Shown: positions 25,408 to 34,246, numbered from the stretch's first letter. The stretch is 64,000 bases of DNA from Bacteroidota bacterium (GCA_039821555.1 JBCBNX010000009.1:85389-149388), one strand, 5' to 3'. The notes: generated by a model not told the origin, from the letters alone. Numbers and translations: made by a program.

Positions 25408-27135
25408 CTACAGTTCGGCGGGGATCAGCTCGTTGAGCAGGTGCGCGTTCGTCGGCGACATCTGAACGTGCTTGATGAGCGCCTGCATCGCCTCGACGGG
25501 GTGGCGCGAGTTGAGCGCGCGGAGCAGCATGTGGTGCTGGACGGTCGCGTCGCCGAGGAGGCGTTCCTCGTTGCGCGTGCCCGACTTGCGGAGGTTGATC
25601 GCTGGGAAGATGCGCTTGTCGGCGAGTTCGCGGTCGAGGACGATCTCTGCGTTGCCGGTGCCCTTGAACTCCTCGAAGATCACGTCGTCCATGCGGCTGC
25701 CCGTCTCGATGAGCGCCGTAGCGATGATCGTGAGCGAGCCGCCGCCTTCGATGTTGCGCGCCGCGCCGAAGATGCGGCGGGGGACGACGAGCGCCTTTGA
25801 GTCGAGGCCGCCCGACATGGTGCGGCCGGAGCCGCCCTTGAACATGTTGAACGTGCGGCCGAGGCGCGTGATCGAGTCGAGGAGCATCACCACGTCGTGG
25901 CCCTGCTCGACGAGACGGCGGCTGTACTCGAACGCCAGCGTGGCCACGCGGACGTGGTTGTCTTCCTGGAAGTCGTTCGACGAGGCGAAGACGCGCGCGG
26001 GCGTGTTGCGGATGAAGTCGGTGACCTCCTCCGGGCGCTCGTCGATGAGGAGCGCGATGAGCTTCGTGTCGGGGTGGTTGTGCGCGATGCCGGTGGCGAG
26101 CTTCTTGAGCATCACCGTCTTGCCCGTGCGCGGCGGCGCGACGATGAGCGCGCGCTGCCCCTTGCCGAGCGGAGCGACGAGCTCCACGACTCGCATCGAG
26201 ATATCGGTCGGGCTCGTGACGAGGTTGAACTTCTCGTTCGGATAGACGACGAGGCCGCGGTCGAAGTCCTCGACCTGCTTCCACTCGTCGGGCTCCATGC
26301 CCATCACAGCATCGACTTGCGAGACCTGCATGGCGCCTTTGCGGCCGGGCTTGAGCTCGCCTTTGATGACTGCGCCGTCGCGGATGTTGAACTTCTGGAT
26401 GAGCGGGGGCGGCATGAACGAGTCGTTGTCGCCCTTCGGCAGCGCGTAGTGAAGATCGCGGATGAAGCCGAACTTCTTGTCGCCGATCATCTCCAGCATG
26501 CCCTCGAACGGGACGCCGGGCTTGCTGCTGCTGCCGCCCTTGTTGCCTTTCTTGGAGCGGCTGCGCTTGCTGCGCTTGCTACGACCGTTGCGGCTGGACC
26601 GGCCGTCGTCGTCGCTGTCGGACTCGCCGGCATCGTCGCGGCCCTGCGGGGGGGCGTCGCTGGCGGCGGCGTCGCTGGCGGCCACGGGCGCGTCGTCCTG
26701 CGCGTCGTCGCTGGAGGCTACGGGCTCAGGCTCGGCCTTGCGGCGGGTCCGACGGCGGCGCGGCTTCGTTTCCGCGAGGGCTTCGTCTGCGGCGGGAGCA
26801 CTGTCGGCTTCTGCCGCGGGGGCAGCAGCCGGAGCCGCTTCGGCTTCAGCCGCAGCGGTCTCGGCGGCAGGCGCGGCCTTTTTGCGGCGGGTGCTACGGC
26901 GGCGCGGCTTCGGCTTAGCGTCGTCAGACGCGGCCTGCTCGGCGTCGGCCTCTGCGACCTCGACCTTCCTCGCGCGGGTGCGGCGGGTGCGTTTAGGGGG
27001 CGCCTCGGCCTGCTCCGTGCCCTCGGCGGCGGTCTGCGCGTCCGGGGCATCGGGCTGGGCCTGCGTGTCCTGCGAGGCGGGAGACGCCGACGCGGCGTCT
27101 TGCTCAGCGCGCTTAGCGCTAGGGGTACGTGCCAT
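25408..27135 (-). CDS. rho: Transcription termination factor Rho with long disordered N-terminus
   Basis: A 575-residue hexameric RNA helicase that ends transcription. Residues 1 to about 205 form a low-complexity extension rich in Ala, Glu and Arg/Lys clusters (RRRSTRRKK, RRRRTRRK). The RNA-binding domain follows (GMLEMIGDKKFGFIRD, about 210-290). The ATPase has Walker A PPRTGKTVMLKK, RPEEVTDFIR, DSITRLGRTFN and the Q/R-loop region SGGLDSKALVVPRRIFGAARN. The extension resembles those in Rho of Bacteroidota and Actinobacteria, where it can change RNA binding or drive condensate formation. A promoter about 490 bases upstream suggests a long, perhaps autoregulated leader. Confidence 0.96.
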   Translation of the reverse strand: MARTPSAKRAEQDAASASPASQDTQAQPDAPDAQTAAEGTEQAEAPPKRTRRTRARKVEVAEADAEQAASDDAKPKPRRRSTRRKKAAPAAETAAAEAEAAPAAAPAAEADSAPAADEALAETKPRRRRTRRKAEPEPVASSDDAQDDAPVAASDAAASDAPPQGRDDAGESDSDDDGRSSRNGRSKRSKRSRSKKGNKGGSSSKPGVPFEGMLEMIGDKKFGFIRDLHYALPKGDNDSFMPPPLIQKFNIRDGAVIKGELKPGRKGAMQVSQVDAVMGMEPDEWKQVEDFDRGLVVYPNEKFNLVTSPTDISMRVVELVAPLGKGQRALIVAPPRTGKTVMLKKLATGIAHNHPDTKLIALLIDERPEEVTDFIRNTPARVFASSNDFQEDNHVRVATLAFEYSRRLVEQGHDVVMLLDSITRLGRTFNMFKGGSGRTMSGGLDSKALVVPRRIFGAARNIEGGGSLTIIATALIETGSRMDDVIFEEFKGTGNAEIVLDRELADKRIFPAINLRKSGTRNEERLLGDATVQHHMLLRALNSRHPVEAMQALIKHVQMSPTNAHLLNELIPAEL

Positions 27136-27911
27136 GAATCAGTGCGGTTGGGAAAGGCTTCGCGCCCACGCACGGGGCGGACGGAAGCGGTCGAGTAGGC
27201 CACAGCGACCCGTAGTGGCTCTGCGCGCGGCCAGGCCAGGACGGCAGGCCCTACAGAGCGACCACGCAGACGGCGTGGCGAGTGAAACAGAGAAGATCAG
27301 GGGAGGCGGGCTAGCCCGACGCGGGCCAGGGCAGGTGCGTACCAGCGAGGCATCGATGGAGCAGCGCGCGAACGCCAACTACATCAGACGACCGTGGGGA
27401 TCAAGGCGAGAGGAGGGCAAGCCAGCTTGGGGGACAGCCTCGACAGGGCAGAGTGACGATGCGCGTGCGACAAGAACCGAGCCATCGTGCTCAGACCATC
27501 GGAAGCTCGCGGTCGCGCCTATGTCCGTCATCAGGGTCTCGGCGCCAGCGCTCAGCCCCAACAACGGTGGGCACCTTGGGAGCGAACGAGTAGCCCCATG
27601 AGCGCATGTCTGAAGTCAAGACCGCGCAATATAGAAAGGGTTCCCTTCTCACGCCAAGTCCTTGTGCCAGCACTCATGCTCAGCCCCGCCGCTCGTTCTC
27701 CAAGAGTGCTCGTGCCCGTCCGTGACGACGCAGGGCGACTGGGGCCATCTCATGCGTTCACAGGATGCGGCGCCCTCTGCTGGACTTCTACCCTAGAGCA
27801 CACCCATTCAGCGTGTACCCTCGCCTACCTTTCCCGTCTGCCCCACCGCGTAAACGCATGCCTGCCATTGCCCTGCAGCCGTCTCCTTCGCTTCCAACGC
27901 TTCCCTCCGTC
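27136..27911. other. 776-base gene-free region between rho and the response regulator
   Basis: Divergent upstream region. It holds a probable minus-strand promoter at 27628-27657 and the leader of rho. No convincing gene: the possible frames are short, have poor starts and give Arg/Ser/Pro-rich translations. No clear promoter for the response regulator was recognised. Confidence 0.6.
27628..27657 (-). promoter_or_regulatory. Probable rho promoter, TTGGCG-N18-TATATT
   Basis: On the minus strand TTGGCG (27657-27652) and TATATT (27633-27628) are 18 bases apart, the same spacing and -10 box as the TonB-receptor promoter. The spacer holds AAGGG-AA-CCCTT. Transcription from about 27621 would give rho a leader of about 485 nt. 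Confidence 0.45.
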
Positions 27912-28604
27912 ATGACTGGATCTTCCTCCCTATGCGTCTGGGTGGTCGAAGACGACGCGGCCTATCGCGACACGCTGAGGCTCGTGCTCGACCAGACGCC
28001 GGGGATGACCTGCGGCGAGACCTTTGGCAGTGTCGAGGAGGCGCGAGCCTGGATCGACCTGGGCGCTGCGGCGGAGGCTCGCCCTGAGGTGCTACTCCTC
28101 GATGTCAACCTCCCTGGTATGGACGGGATCGAAGGACTGGGACACCTCAAGGCTCGGCTGCCCGAGACCCGCATCCTGATGCTCACCATCCGCGACGACG
28201 CTGCAACGATCTACCGTGCGCTTGGCGCGGGCGCCTCGGGCTACCTCCTCAAAAACGCAGGCGTAGACCAGCTGCTCGACGGCGTACGGCAGGCCCATCG
28301 CGGCGGCATGCTCATGCCCGCCCCCGTCGCCCGTCAAGTGGCTACGTTTTTCCAGACGCACCAGGCTCCTCAGGATTATGGCCTCACCAACCGGGAGCGC
28401 GACGTCCTCGCCGAGATGACCAAGGGCTACTCGCAGAAGGAGATCGCCGCGCGCCTCTTCATCGCGCCCAACACCGTCAACACGCACGTGCAGCACATCT
28501 ACGAGAAGCTCCACGTCCATTCCGGCATCGCGGCCGTGGCGAAGGCAGTCCGGGAACGGCTCGTCTCGGAGCAAGACGGGGTGCGGGACGGCTCGCAGGA
28601 CTGA
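27912..28604 (+). CDS. NarL/FixJ-family response regulator
   Basis: A 230-residue two-domain regulator. The receiver has the acidic pair in VVEDDAAY, the phospho-acceptor Asp in LLLDVNLPGMDG, the Thr in LMLTIRDDA and the Lys in GYLLKNAG. The C-terminal LuxR-type helix-turn-helix begins LTNRERDVLAEM and contains YSQKEIAARLFIAPNTVNTH. The ATG at 27912 is chosen because longer in-frame starts add Pro-rich residues outside the fold. No sensor kinase is next to it, so its partner is encoded elsewhere. Confidence 0.92.
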   Translation: MTGSSSLCVWVVEDDAAYRDTLRLVLDQTPGMTCGETFGSVEEARAWIDLGAAAEARPEVLLLDVNLPGMDGIEGLGHLKARLPETRILMLTIRDDAATIYRALGAGASGYLLKNAGVDQLLDGVRQAHRGGMLMPAPVARQVATFFQTHQAPQDYGLTNRERDVLAEMTKGYSQKEIAARLFIAPNTVNTHVQHIYEKLHVHSGIAAVAKAVRERLVSEQDGVRDGSQD

Positions 28605-28651
28605 GGCACCGTGCCCTCGAACCATCGCACCCCATGGCAGCCAACCTCAAC

Positions 28652-28684
28652 AGAAAACGCCGATCCTGGAATAGGACCGGCGTT
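28652..28684 (-). terminator. Intrinsic terminator of the tRNA-fMet gene
   Basis: Hairpin of 7 + 4 base pairs with one mismatch (28656-28667 with 28673-28684, loop ggaat). On the minus strand it is followed by TTTTCTGTT. It begins seven bases after the tRNA 3' end. Confidence 0.75.
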
Positions 28685-28690
28685 CGGTAG

Positions 28691-28762
28691 TAGCGGGGAC
28701 AGGATTCGAACCTGCGACCTTCGGGTTATGAGCCCGACGAGATACCACTTCTCCACCCCGCA
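28691..28762 (-). tRNA. Initiator tRNA-fMet (anticodon CAU)
   Basis: A full cloverleaf can be drawn: acceptor stem GCGGGG with CCCCGC, D stem GAGA/TCTC, anticodon arm CGGGCTCATAACCCG, T arm with GGTTCGAATCC. The anticodon is CAU. The three consecutive G-C pairs in the anticodon stem and the A11-U24 pair identify it as the initiator. Bases 1 and 72 are U and U, so the terminal pair is open, as initiators need, though bacteria usually have C1-A72. The 3' CCA is not encoded. Confidence 0.92.
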
Positions 28763-28947
28763 GTGTGTGTACCAATGTATGGGGCAACAGGGCGGTCGTT
28801 CCGCTGCGAGAGACGGAATCTGGTAAAGATCCGATAAAGTAGGAGGGCTACCTTCGGGGAGCCGCGGTCCCACCCGGCTCAAAACCAGCCGAGTGTCCCT
28901 ATTTTTCGGCTTCGTTGCTGTTCGACCCGCCTGTCTTTCTCCTACCC

Positions 28948-30147
28948 ATGGCCACGGTCCACCCCTTCCGCGCGCTGCGCCCACTCCCGGAGCACGCCGA
29001 GGAAGTCGCCTGCGTCCCCTACGACGTCATCAACACCGAAGAAGCGCTCCAGCTCGCCGAGGGTCGCCCCCGCTCCTTCCTGCACGTCATCCGCCCCGAG
29101 ATCGACCTGCCGCCTGGCACCGACGAGCATGATGAGGCTGTCTATGCCAAGGGTGCACAGAACCTCCGCGCGCTCGCGGCCGACGAGGCCACCGTCCAGG
29201 AGGTGACGCCCGCGCTCTACGTCTACCAGCTCGTCATGGACGAGCGCCCGCAAGTCGGCGTGTTTGCCTGCGTGAGCGTTGCCGAGTACGACGACGACAC
29301 CATCCTCAAGCACGAGAAGACCCGCCCCACGAAGGAGGACGATCGCACGCGACACATCCTCACGCAGGAGGCGCACGCCGAGCCGGTGATGCTCACCTAC
29401 CGCGGCACCGACGCCATCGATGCCCTCGTGAACGACGCGATGGAGGACAAGCCGCTCTACGACTTCACCGCCACCGACGGCGTCCAGCACACGATCTGGA
29501 AGGTCGACGCCCCGCAGCCACTCGTGGACGCCTTCGCCGAGGTTGACCACCTCTACATCGCCGACGGGCATCACCGCTGCGCCGCCGCGAGCCGCGCGGC
29601 CAAAGAGCGCCCCGGCAACCCCGAGGCTCAGCGCTTCCCGGCCGTGCTCTTCCCCGTTGAGGAGATGGAGATCCTGCCCTACAACCGCACTATCAAGAAG
29701 CTGCCCGCCGGCAAGCGGCGCTTCCTCCAGCAGCTCGAATACCAGTTCGACGTGGAGCCGGTCCTCTTTGCCGACCCCGACCAGCCCGGCGAGATCCGCA
29801 TCTACTTCGGCGATAGCCAGTGGTACCGCCTCGACCTCCCCGAGACGGAGCGCGGCGGCGTGGCGGACACGCTCGACGTGGCACGCCTCGCCGAGCACAT
29901 TCTAGAGCCGCTGCTCCGGATCAGCGACCCGCGCACGGACGAGAACATCGCCTTCGTGGGCGGTATCCGCGGCACCGGCGAGCTCGAACGCCTCGTCAAC
30001 ATCGGCGAGGCGGAGCTCGGCATCGCGATGTATGCCACCGACCCCGAGGAACTCCTCGACGTCTCGGACGCGGGCGAGCTCATGCCGCCGAAGTCGACCT
30101 GGTTCGAGCCCAAGCTCCGCAGCGGCCTGCTGGTTCATCTGTTTTGA
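28948..30147 (+). CDS. DUF1015 family protein, possible serine-metabolism kinase
   Basis: A 399-residue cytosolic protein of the DUF1015 family. Recognisable parts are FRALRPLPEHAEEVACVPYD at the N-terminus, HEKTRPTKEDDRTRH (about residue 120) and the motif YIADGHHRCAAASR (about residue 205). The DGHHR box resembles the DGxHR-type signature of ParB/sulfiredoxin-fold enzymes such as SerK-type serine kinases (inference from motif only). It lies 93 bases upstream of a phosphoglycerate dehydrogenase, a pairing I recall from Bacteroidota, which supports a role linked to serine or phosphoserine. The ATG at 28948 fits the family start. Confidence 0.82.
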   Translation: MATVHPFRALRPLPEHAEEVACVPYDVINTEEALQLAEGRPRSFLHVIRPEIDLPPGTDEHDEAVYAKGAQNLRALAADEATVQEVTPALYVYQLVMDERPQVGVFACVSVAEYDDDTILKHEKTRPTKEDDRTRHILTQEAHAEPVMLTYRGTDAIDALVNDAMEDKPLYDFTATDGVQHTIWKVDAPQPLVDAFAEVDHLYIADGHHRCAAASRAAKERPGNPEAQRFPAVLFPVEEMEILPYNRTIKKLPAGKRRFLQQLEYQFDVEPVLFADPDQPGEIRIYFGDSQWYRLDLPETERGGVADTLDVARLAEHILEPLLRISDPRTDENIAFVGGIRGTGELERLVNIGEAELGIAMYATDPEELLDVSDAGELMPPKSTWFEPKLRSGLLVHLF

Positions 30148-30240
30148 GTGAGGCCGTGTTGCAGTGAGGGGGTGTTGCGGTGATCGCGCGCGTCCACCCA
30201 CAGCGACACCGCCGCACCGACCCACCGCCTCACTCTCCCC

Positions 30241-31437
30241 ATGCACCTCCTCATCGCAGACAAATTCTCCGACGCGGCGCAGGACGAACTCCGCGCAGCC
30301 GGGCACACGGTCGCGTACGACCCCACGCTCAAGGGCGACGCGCTCGTCGAGGCGCTGCGTACGGAGCAGCCGCAGGTACTTCTCGTCCGCTCGACCAAGG
30401 TGACGGCCGAAGCACTCGACGCCTCGAACGCGCTGGAGTTGGTCGTGCGCGCCGGAGCCGGCGTAGACACCATCGACGTGGCGGGCGCGGCGGAGCGGGG
30501 GCTCTTCGTGGCGAACTGCCCCGGCAAGAACGCCGCGGCCGTTGCCGAATTGGCGTTCGGACTGATCGTCGCGCTCGACCGTCGCATCCCAGACAACGTG
30601 ATCGCAGCACGAGCCGGGCGCTGGGACAAAGCCGGGTTCTCGAAGGCACGCGGGCTCAAGGGCCGGACGCTTGGCCTCGTCGGGATGGGCCACATCGGGC
30701 GGGCCATGGTGGAGCGCGCGCGCGGGTTCGGCATGCCTGTGGTGGCGTGGAGCCGCTCGCTGACGCCGGAGCAGGCGACCGCGCTCGGCATCGGCTACGC
30801 GGAGTCGCCGATGAAGGTGGCGGCCCGCGCCAACATCGTGAGCCTGCACGTGGCCGCGACGCCCGAGACGCACCACCTCGCCAACGGAGCCTTCTTCGAG
30901 GCGATGCAGCCGGGCTCATTCTTCCTCAACACCGCGCGCGAGAGCGTCGTGGACGAGGAGGCGCTCGCCTGGGCCGTCCGCGAGAAGGGCATCCGCGCGG
31001 CTACGGACGTCCCCGCAGGCGAGCCCGCCGCCAAGCAGACCGACTGGACGCACCCGCTCGCCGACGACCTCTACCTCACGCACCACATCGGCGCGTCTAC
31101 GGCGCAAGCAACCGAAGCCATCGGCCAGGAAGCGGCGCGCGTGATCCTGACCTATGCCGAGACAGGCCAGGTCCCGAACGTGGTCAACCTCGCCGTCGCC
31201 ACGCCAGCGACGCACCTCCTCACGGTGCGCCACCGCGACCAGGTCGGCGTCCTCGCGGGCGTCCTCGACCACGTCCGGCAGGCGGGCTGGAACGTGCAGG
31301 AGATGGAAAACCTCATCTTCGCCGGACACGCTGCGGCCTGCGCGCGCATCCGATTCCAGGGCAACCTTAGCGATGAGGCCCTCGCGCGCATCCAGGCGTC
31401 GGAGGGCGTGCTCGCTGCGACGGTGATCGCGCTGTGA
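30241..31437 (+). CDS. Second D-3-phosphoglycerate dehydrogenase-like enzyme, short form with ACT domain
   Basis: A 398-residue D-isomer-specific 2-hydroxyacid dehydrogenase. It has LVVRAGAGVDTIDVAGAAER, the NAD loop GLVGMGHIGRAMVER, Arg in NTARESVVDEEAL and the catalytic His in LTHHIGASTAQ. The C-terminal 75 residues (LLTVRHRDQVGVLAGVLDHV) are an ACT domain joined directly, without the allosteric insertion of the 530-residue serA at 10648. Its DUF1015 neighbour suggests it is the Bacteroidota-type serine-pathway enzyme. Whether both forms are active 3-phosphoglycerate dehydrogenases cannot be decided here. Confidence 0.88.
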   Translation: MHLLIADKFSDAAQDELRAAGHTVAYDPTLKGDALVEALRTEQPQVLLVRSTKVTAEALDASNALELVVRAGAGVDTIDVAGAAERGLFVANCPGKNAAAVAELAFGLIVALDRRIPDNVIAARAGRWDKAGFSKARGLKGRTLGLVGMGHIGRAMVERARGFGMPVVAWSRSLTPEQATALGIGYAESPMKVAARANIVSLHVAATPETHHLANGAFFEAMQPGSFFLNTARESVVDEEALAWAVREKGIRAATDVPAGEPAAKQTDWTHPLADDLYLTHHIGASTAQATEAIGQEAARVILTYAETGQVPNVVNLAVATPATHLLTVRHRDQVGVLAGVLDHVRQAGWNVQEMENLIFAGHAAACARIRFQGNLSDEALARIQASEGVLAATVIAL

Positions 31438-31456
31438 GCCGGACTCCAGGCCGCCC

Positions 31457-31975
31457 ATGAAGCTGCTCGAACGCTACTACAGGGCACGCCAGCGTCCCGT
31501 CCCCTACTACGCCCGCTACCCGCTGTGGCTGCTCGTGTGGAAGCCGATTCGGAAAACCCTCAATGTCGTCCTGATTCCGAACATCCCGTTCAACGGGCTC
31601 CGCATCGTCCTATACCGCCTCGTCGGCTTTCGCATCGGGCGCGGCGTGTTCATCGGGATGAAGTGCTACCTCGACGACGTCGAGCCGTCGCACACGACCA
31701 TCGGCGACGGCGTCATCGTCTCGTATGGCTGCTACTTTGCGCTGCACGGCAAAGGCCAAGCGCGCAGTTACATCACGATTGAAGACGGAGCCTACGTCGG
31801 CATGCGTTCCACCATCGTTGCGGGCGCGGAGCCGCTAACCATCGGCACAGGGGCGATCGTCGGCGGAGCCTCCCTCGTCCGTGAGAATGTCGCCGCGCAC
31901 ACGACCGTCGCCGGACACCCCGCGCGCGTGGTGCGCCAGGCTCCTGACGCGGTTGCCTCGAAGGAGCCCGTTTAG
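31457..31975 (+). CDS. Hexapeptide-repeat acyltransferase
   Basis: A 172-residue left-handed beta-helix transferase of the DapH/LacA/maltose O-acetyltransferase type. Hexad repeats run from about residue 60 (FRIGRGVFIGMKCYLDDV, HTTIGDGVIVSYGCYF, ITIEDGAYVGMRSTIVAG, TIGTGAIVGGASLVREN), ending with the common TTVAGHPARVVR. The N-terminal helix FNGLRIVLYRLVGF is typical of acetyltransferases for surface sugars. It follows the dehydrogenase by 19 bases. Its stop codon overlaps that of the convergent peptidase. The acceptor is unknown. Confidence 0.88.
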   Translation: MKLLERYYRARQRPVPYYARYPLWLLVWKPIRKTLNVVLIPNIPFNGLRIVLYRLVGFRIGRGVFIGMKCYLDDVEPSHTTIGDGVIVSYGCYFALHGKGQARSYITIEDGAYVGMRSTIVAGAEPLTIGTGAIVGGASLVRENVAAHTTVAGHPARVVRQAPDAVASKEPV

Positions 31976-33699
31976 GGCTTGAGCGTCCCTGCGGTCTCGT
32001 TGCCGAGGCCTGTCTCGGCCATGAGCGCTTCGAGGGCGTCGATGGTCTTTGGGATGGCGGCAGACATCACGACCGGAGCGCCTTCGGTGACGAGCACGTC
32101 GTCTTCGATGCGAACGCCGAGGTTCCGGTAGGCCTCGGGTACGTCGTCGCTCGCGGCGATGTAGATGCCCGGCTCGATGGTGATGACCTGGCCGGGCTGG
32201 AGCGGCCCGTAGTCGCCCGCGTCGTGCACGTCGAGGCCGAGGTAGTGGCTCGTGCCGTGCATGAAGAAGCGCCGCACCTGCGCTGGGTCGTCGATCAAGC
32301 CCAGTTCGATCAGCCCCTCGGCGATGATCGTCTGCGCGGCTCGGTGCGGCGCGCGGAAGTCGTTGCCCGCGCGCGTCGCGTCGATGGCAGCTTCGTTGGC
32401 GCGGAGGACAAGGGCATAGATCGCGCGCTGGGCGTCGGAGAAGGTGCCATCGACCGGAACGGAGCGCGTCACGTCGGCGGTGTAGCCGCGCACCTCAGCT
32501 CCGACATCCATGACGAGCATATCGCCTGCCTCCATCGGGCGCCGGTTGGAGGTGTAGTGCAAGATCACCGCATTCTCACCGGACCCGACGATGCTCGGGT
32601 AGCCCGGCGCCTCCGCGCCGTTGCGTTTGAAGACGTACTCGATGAGCGCCTCGACCTCGTACTCGGCCATGCCTGGCTCGATGGAGCGGATCGCCTCGGT
32701 GAGCGCCAGCGCGGTGATGTCGACAGCTGTCTGCAGCAGCGCCAACTCGGCTGCGGACTTGATGCTGCGCGCCTGGTCGAGGTAGGTCCGCAGAACGCGC
32801 GTGTTGGGCTTGTTGGCGAGGAAGGCATCACGCCAGGCGATCCAGGCGTCGAACGTAGGGTGGTCGCGTACGGCGTCGAGCACGTCCTGCACGAGGGCAT
32901 CGTCCTGGACGGCAGCGAGGACCTGCGCACCCTGCTCGGTGGGGTTGGTGTCGGGCGCGAGGCCGAGCATCGTCCGTATGCTCGCGTAGGCCTCAGCGTT
33001 GTCGATGCCGACGAGGCTGTCGAAGACCATCTGCGCCGTGCGACCGGAGAGGTGCACCGGCGGCAGGTGTGCGTCAACGAGCGCGAGTTGGTCGGCAAGG
33101 GCGGAGCCGTCGGGGATGCCATCGGCGCGCGGGAGCAGGTAGAGCGTCCGCCCGCCCTCCTTCGTCCCGTCACCCCGGTCGGGATCGACGAGGATCGGCG
33201 TCACGACGGCCTCGAACTGCTCGATAGAGACGGCACGCTGGATGCCGAGGTCGGCCTGGGCGCGCTCGACGCCGAAGCGGCGGCCCTCCCAGATCTCGTG
33301 CGCCGGGTCGCGCGGCGGCACGAAGAGCACTGCCACGACGGTCTCGCCCTCGACCTGCACGCCGCCGGGCGCGAGGAGCAGCACCGAGCCCGGCTCGTGG
33401 GTGCCGGTGAGGTAGAGCAGGTCGCTGTCCTGGCGGTACTCGAAGTCGACGTCGTTCTGGCGGTTGCGGACCGGCGCGCTGAAGACGAGCGCGACGGCGT
33501 CGCCGGGCAGCGCGTTGAGGAGAGCGTCGCGGCGGGCGCGGTGCTCGGCAGCGCTGAGGTGGTCGTCGTCGTAACGCACTGGGGCGTCTCGTAACGCGGG
33601 CACCTCGGCCGGCTGGGCGTTCACCGGGGCTGCGGTGCTGCACAATGCGACAATCGACAGCGTGAATGCGAGGATTTGGGCCAGCGGGCGCAGCAGCAT
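31972..33699 (-). CDS. pepP: Secreted Xaa-Pro aminopeptidase (M24B)
   Basis: A 575-residue aminopeptidase P-type enzyme with a signal peptide (ends PVNAQ, about residue 29), so it acts in the periplasm or outside. The N-terminal AMP_N domain (about 40-180, DALLNALPGDAVALVFSAP) precedes the pita-bread catalytic domain, with metal ligands in MLVMDVGAEVRGYTADVTRS (two Asp), MHGTSHYLGLDVHD (His), TIEPGIYI (Glu) and GVRIEDDVLV (Glu). It is longer than cytosolic PepP by about 100 residues, located between the two domains. The stop codons of this gene and the acyltransferase interlock. Confidence 0.9.
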   Translation of the reverse strand: MLLRPLAQILAFTLSIVALCSTAAPVNAQPAEVPALRDAPVRYDDDHLSAAEHRARRDALLNALPGDAVALVFSAPVRNRQNDVDFEYRQDSDLLYLTGTHEPGSVLLLAPGGVQVEGETVVAVLFVPPRDPAHEIWEGRRFGVERAQADLGIQRAVSIEQFEAVVTPILVDPDRGDGTKEGGRTLYLLPRADGIPDGSALADQLALVDAHLPPVHLSGRTAQMVFDSLVGIDNAEAYASIRTMLGLAPDTNPTEQGAQVLAAVQDDALVQDVLDAVRDHPTFDAWIAWRDAFLANKPNTRVLRTYLDQARSIKSAAELALLQTAVDITALALTEAIRSIEPGMAEYEVEALIEYVFKRNGAEAPGYPSIVGSGENAVILHYTSNRRPMEAGDMLVMDVGAEVRGYTADVTRSVPVDGTFSDAQRAIYALVLRANEAAIDATRAGNDFRAPHRAAQTIIAEGLIELGLIDDPAQVRRFFMHGTSHYLGLDVHDAGDYGPLQPGQVITIEPGIYIAASDDVPEAYRNLGVRIEDDVLVTEGAPVVMSAAIPKTIDALEALMAETGLGNETAGTLKP

Positions 33700-33763
33700 G
33701 GGTTTCGGACGGCGGTTTGCAAGCGGCTCGGGCGCAATCTACTGTCCCCCTCCCTCGAACCTC

Positions 33764-34210
33764 ATGCGCCACGAACTCACCGCCGCTACCCGTAGCGCCG
33801 TCGTCTTCGGCAGCCTTGCGAACGTGCTCCTGATCGTGATGCACAACCAGGGCCTCGCCGCTGACGTGTTCGCGGTCGCGCTGGCCGCCCTCGGCATTGG
33901 TGCCGGCGCGTTCGCCGTGCGCGCCTTCGTGACGATGACCGGCCGCCCGATCCGCGCGCTTCGCCTCGGCACCCTCACGGGCCTCTTCGTGCTCGGCCTG
34001 ACCATCGGCGCCAACGAATTCCTCCTCCCGCTGCTGCTGCCTGCCGACGCAGGCGCAGGCGTCGCCCTGGCGATGGCGGGTGGGCTGCTGTCGCTCTTCG
34101 CACTGCCAGCGCTGGTCGTCCTCTCCGCCGTGAGCAGCCTCGTCATGGCCGCCGTGCAGGCCCCGTCACTCGTGCCGGTCTGGCGACCCTTCTCGAAGGC
34201 CGTGGCCTAG
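33764..34210 (+). CDS. Hypothetical membrane protein
   Basis: A 148-residue protein with four predicted transmembrane helices (about residues 12-30, 33-52, 64-84 and 95-120). No motif recognised. The ATG at 33764 is used. An upstream in-frame start would overlap the divergent peptidase gene and adds non-membrane residues. A terminator hairpin follows within 40 bases. Confidence 0.6.
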   Translation: MRHELTAATRSAVVFGSLANVLLIVMHNQGLAADVFAVALAALGIGAGAFAVRAFVTMTGRPIRALRLGTLTGLFVLGLTIGANEFLLPLLLPADAGAGVALAMAGGLLSLFALPALVVLSAVSSLVMAAVQAPSLVPVWRPFSKAVA

Positions 34211-34246
34211 ACGCCAGCGTACTCCTCTGCTCGCACCACAGACGCC

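Noticed and set aside
32224..33594. A 456-codon plus-strand frame
   Set aside because: Antisense shadow of the Xaa-Pro aminopeptidase gene.
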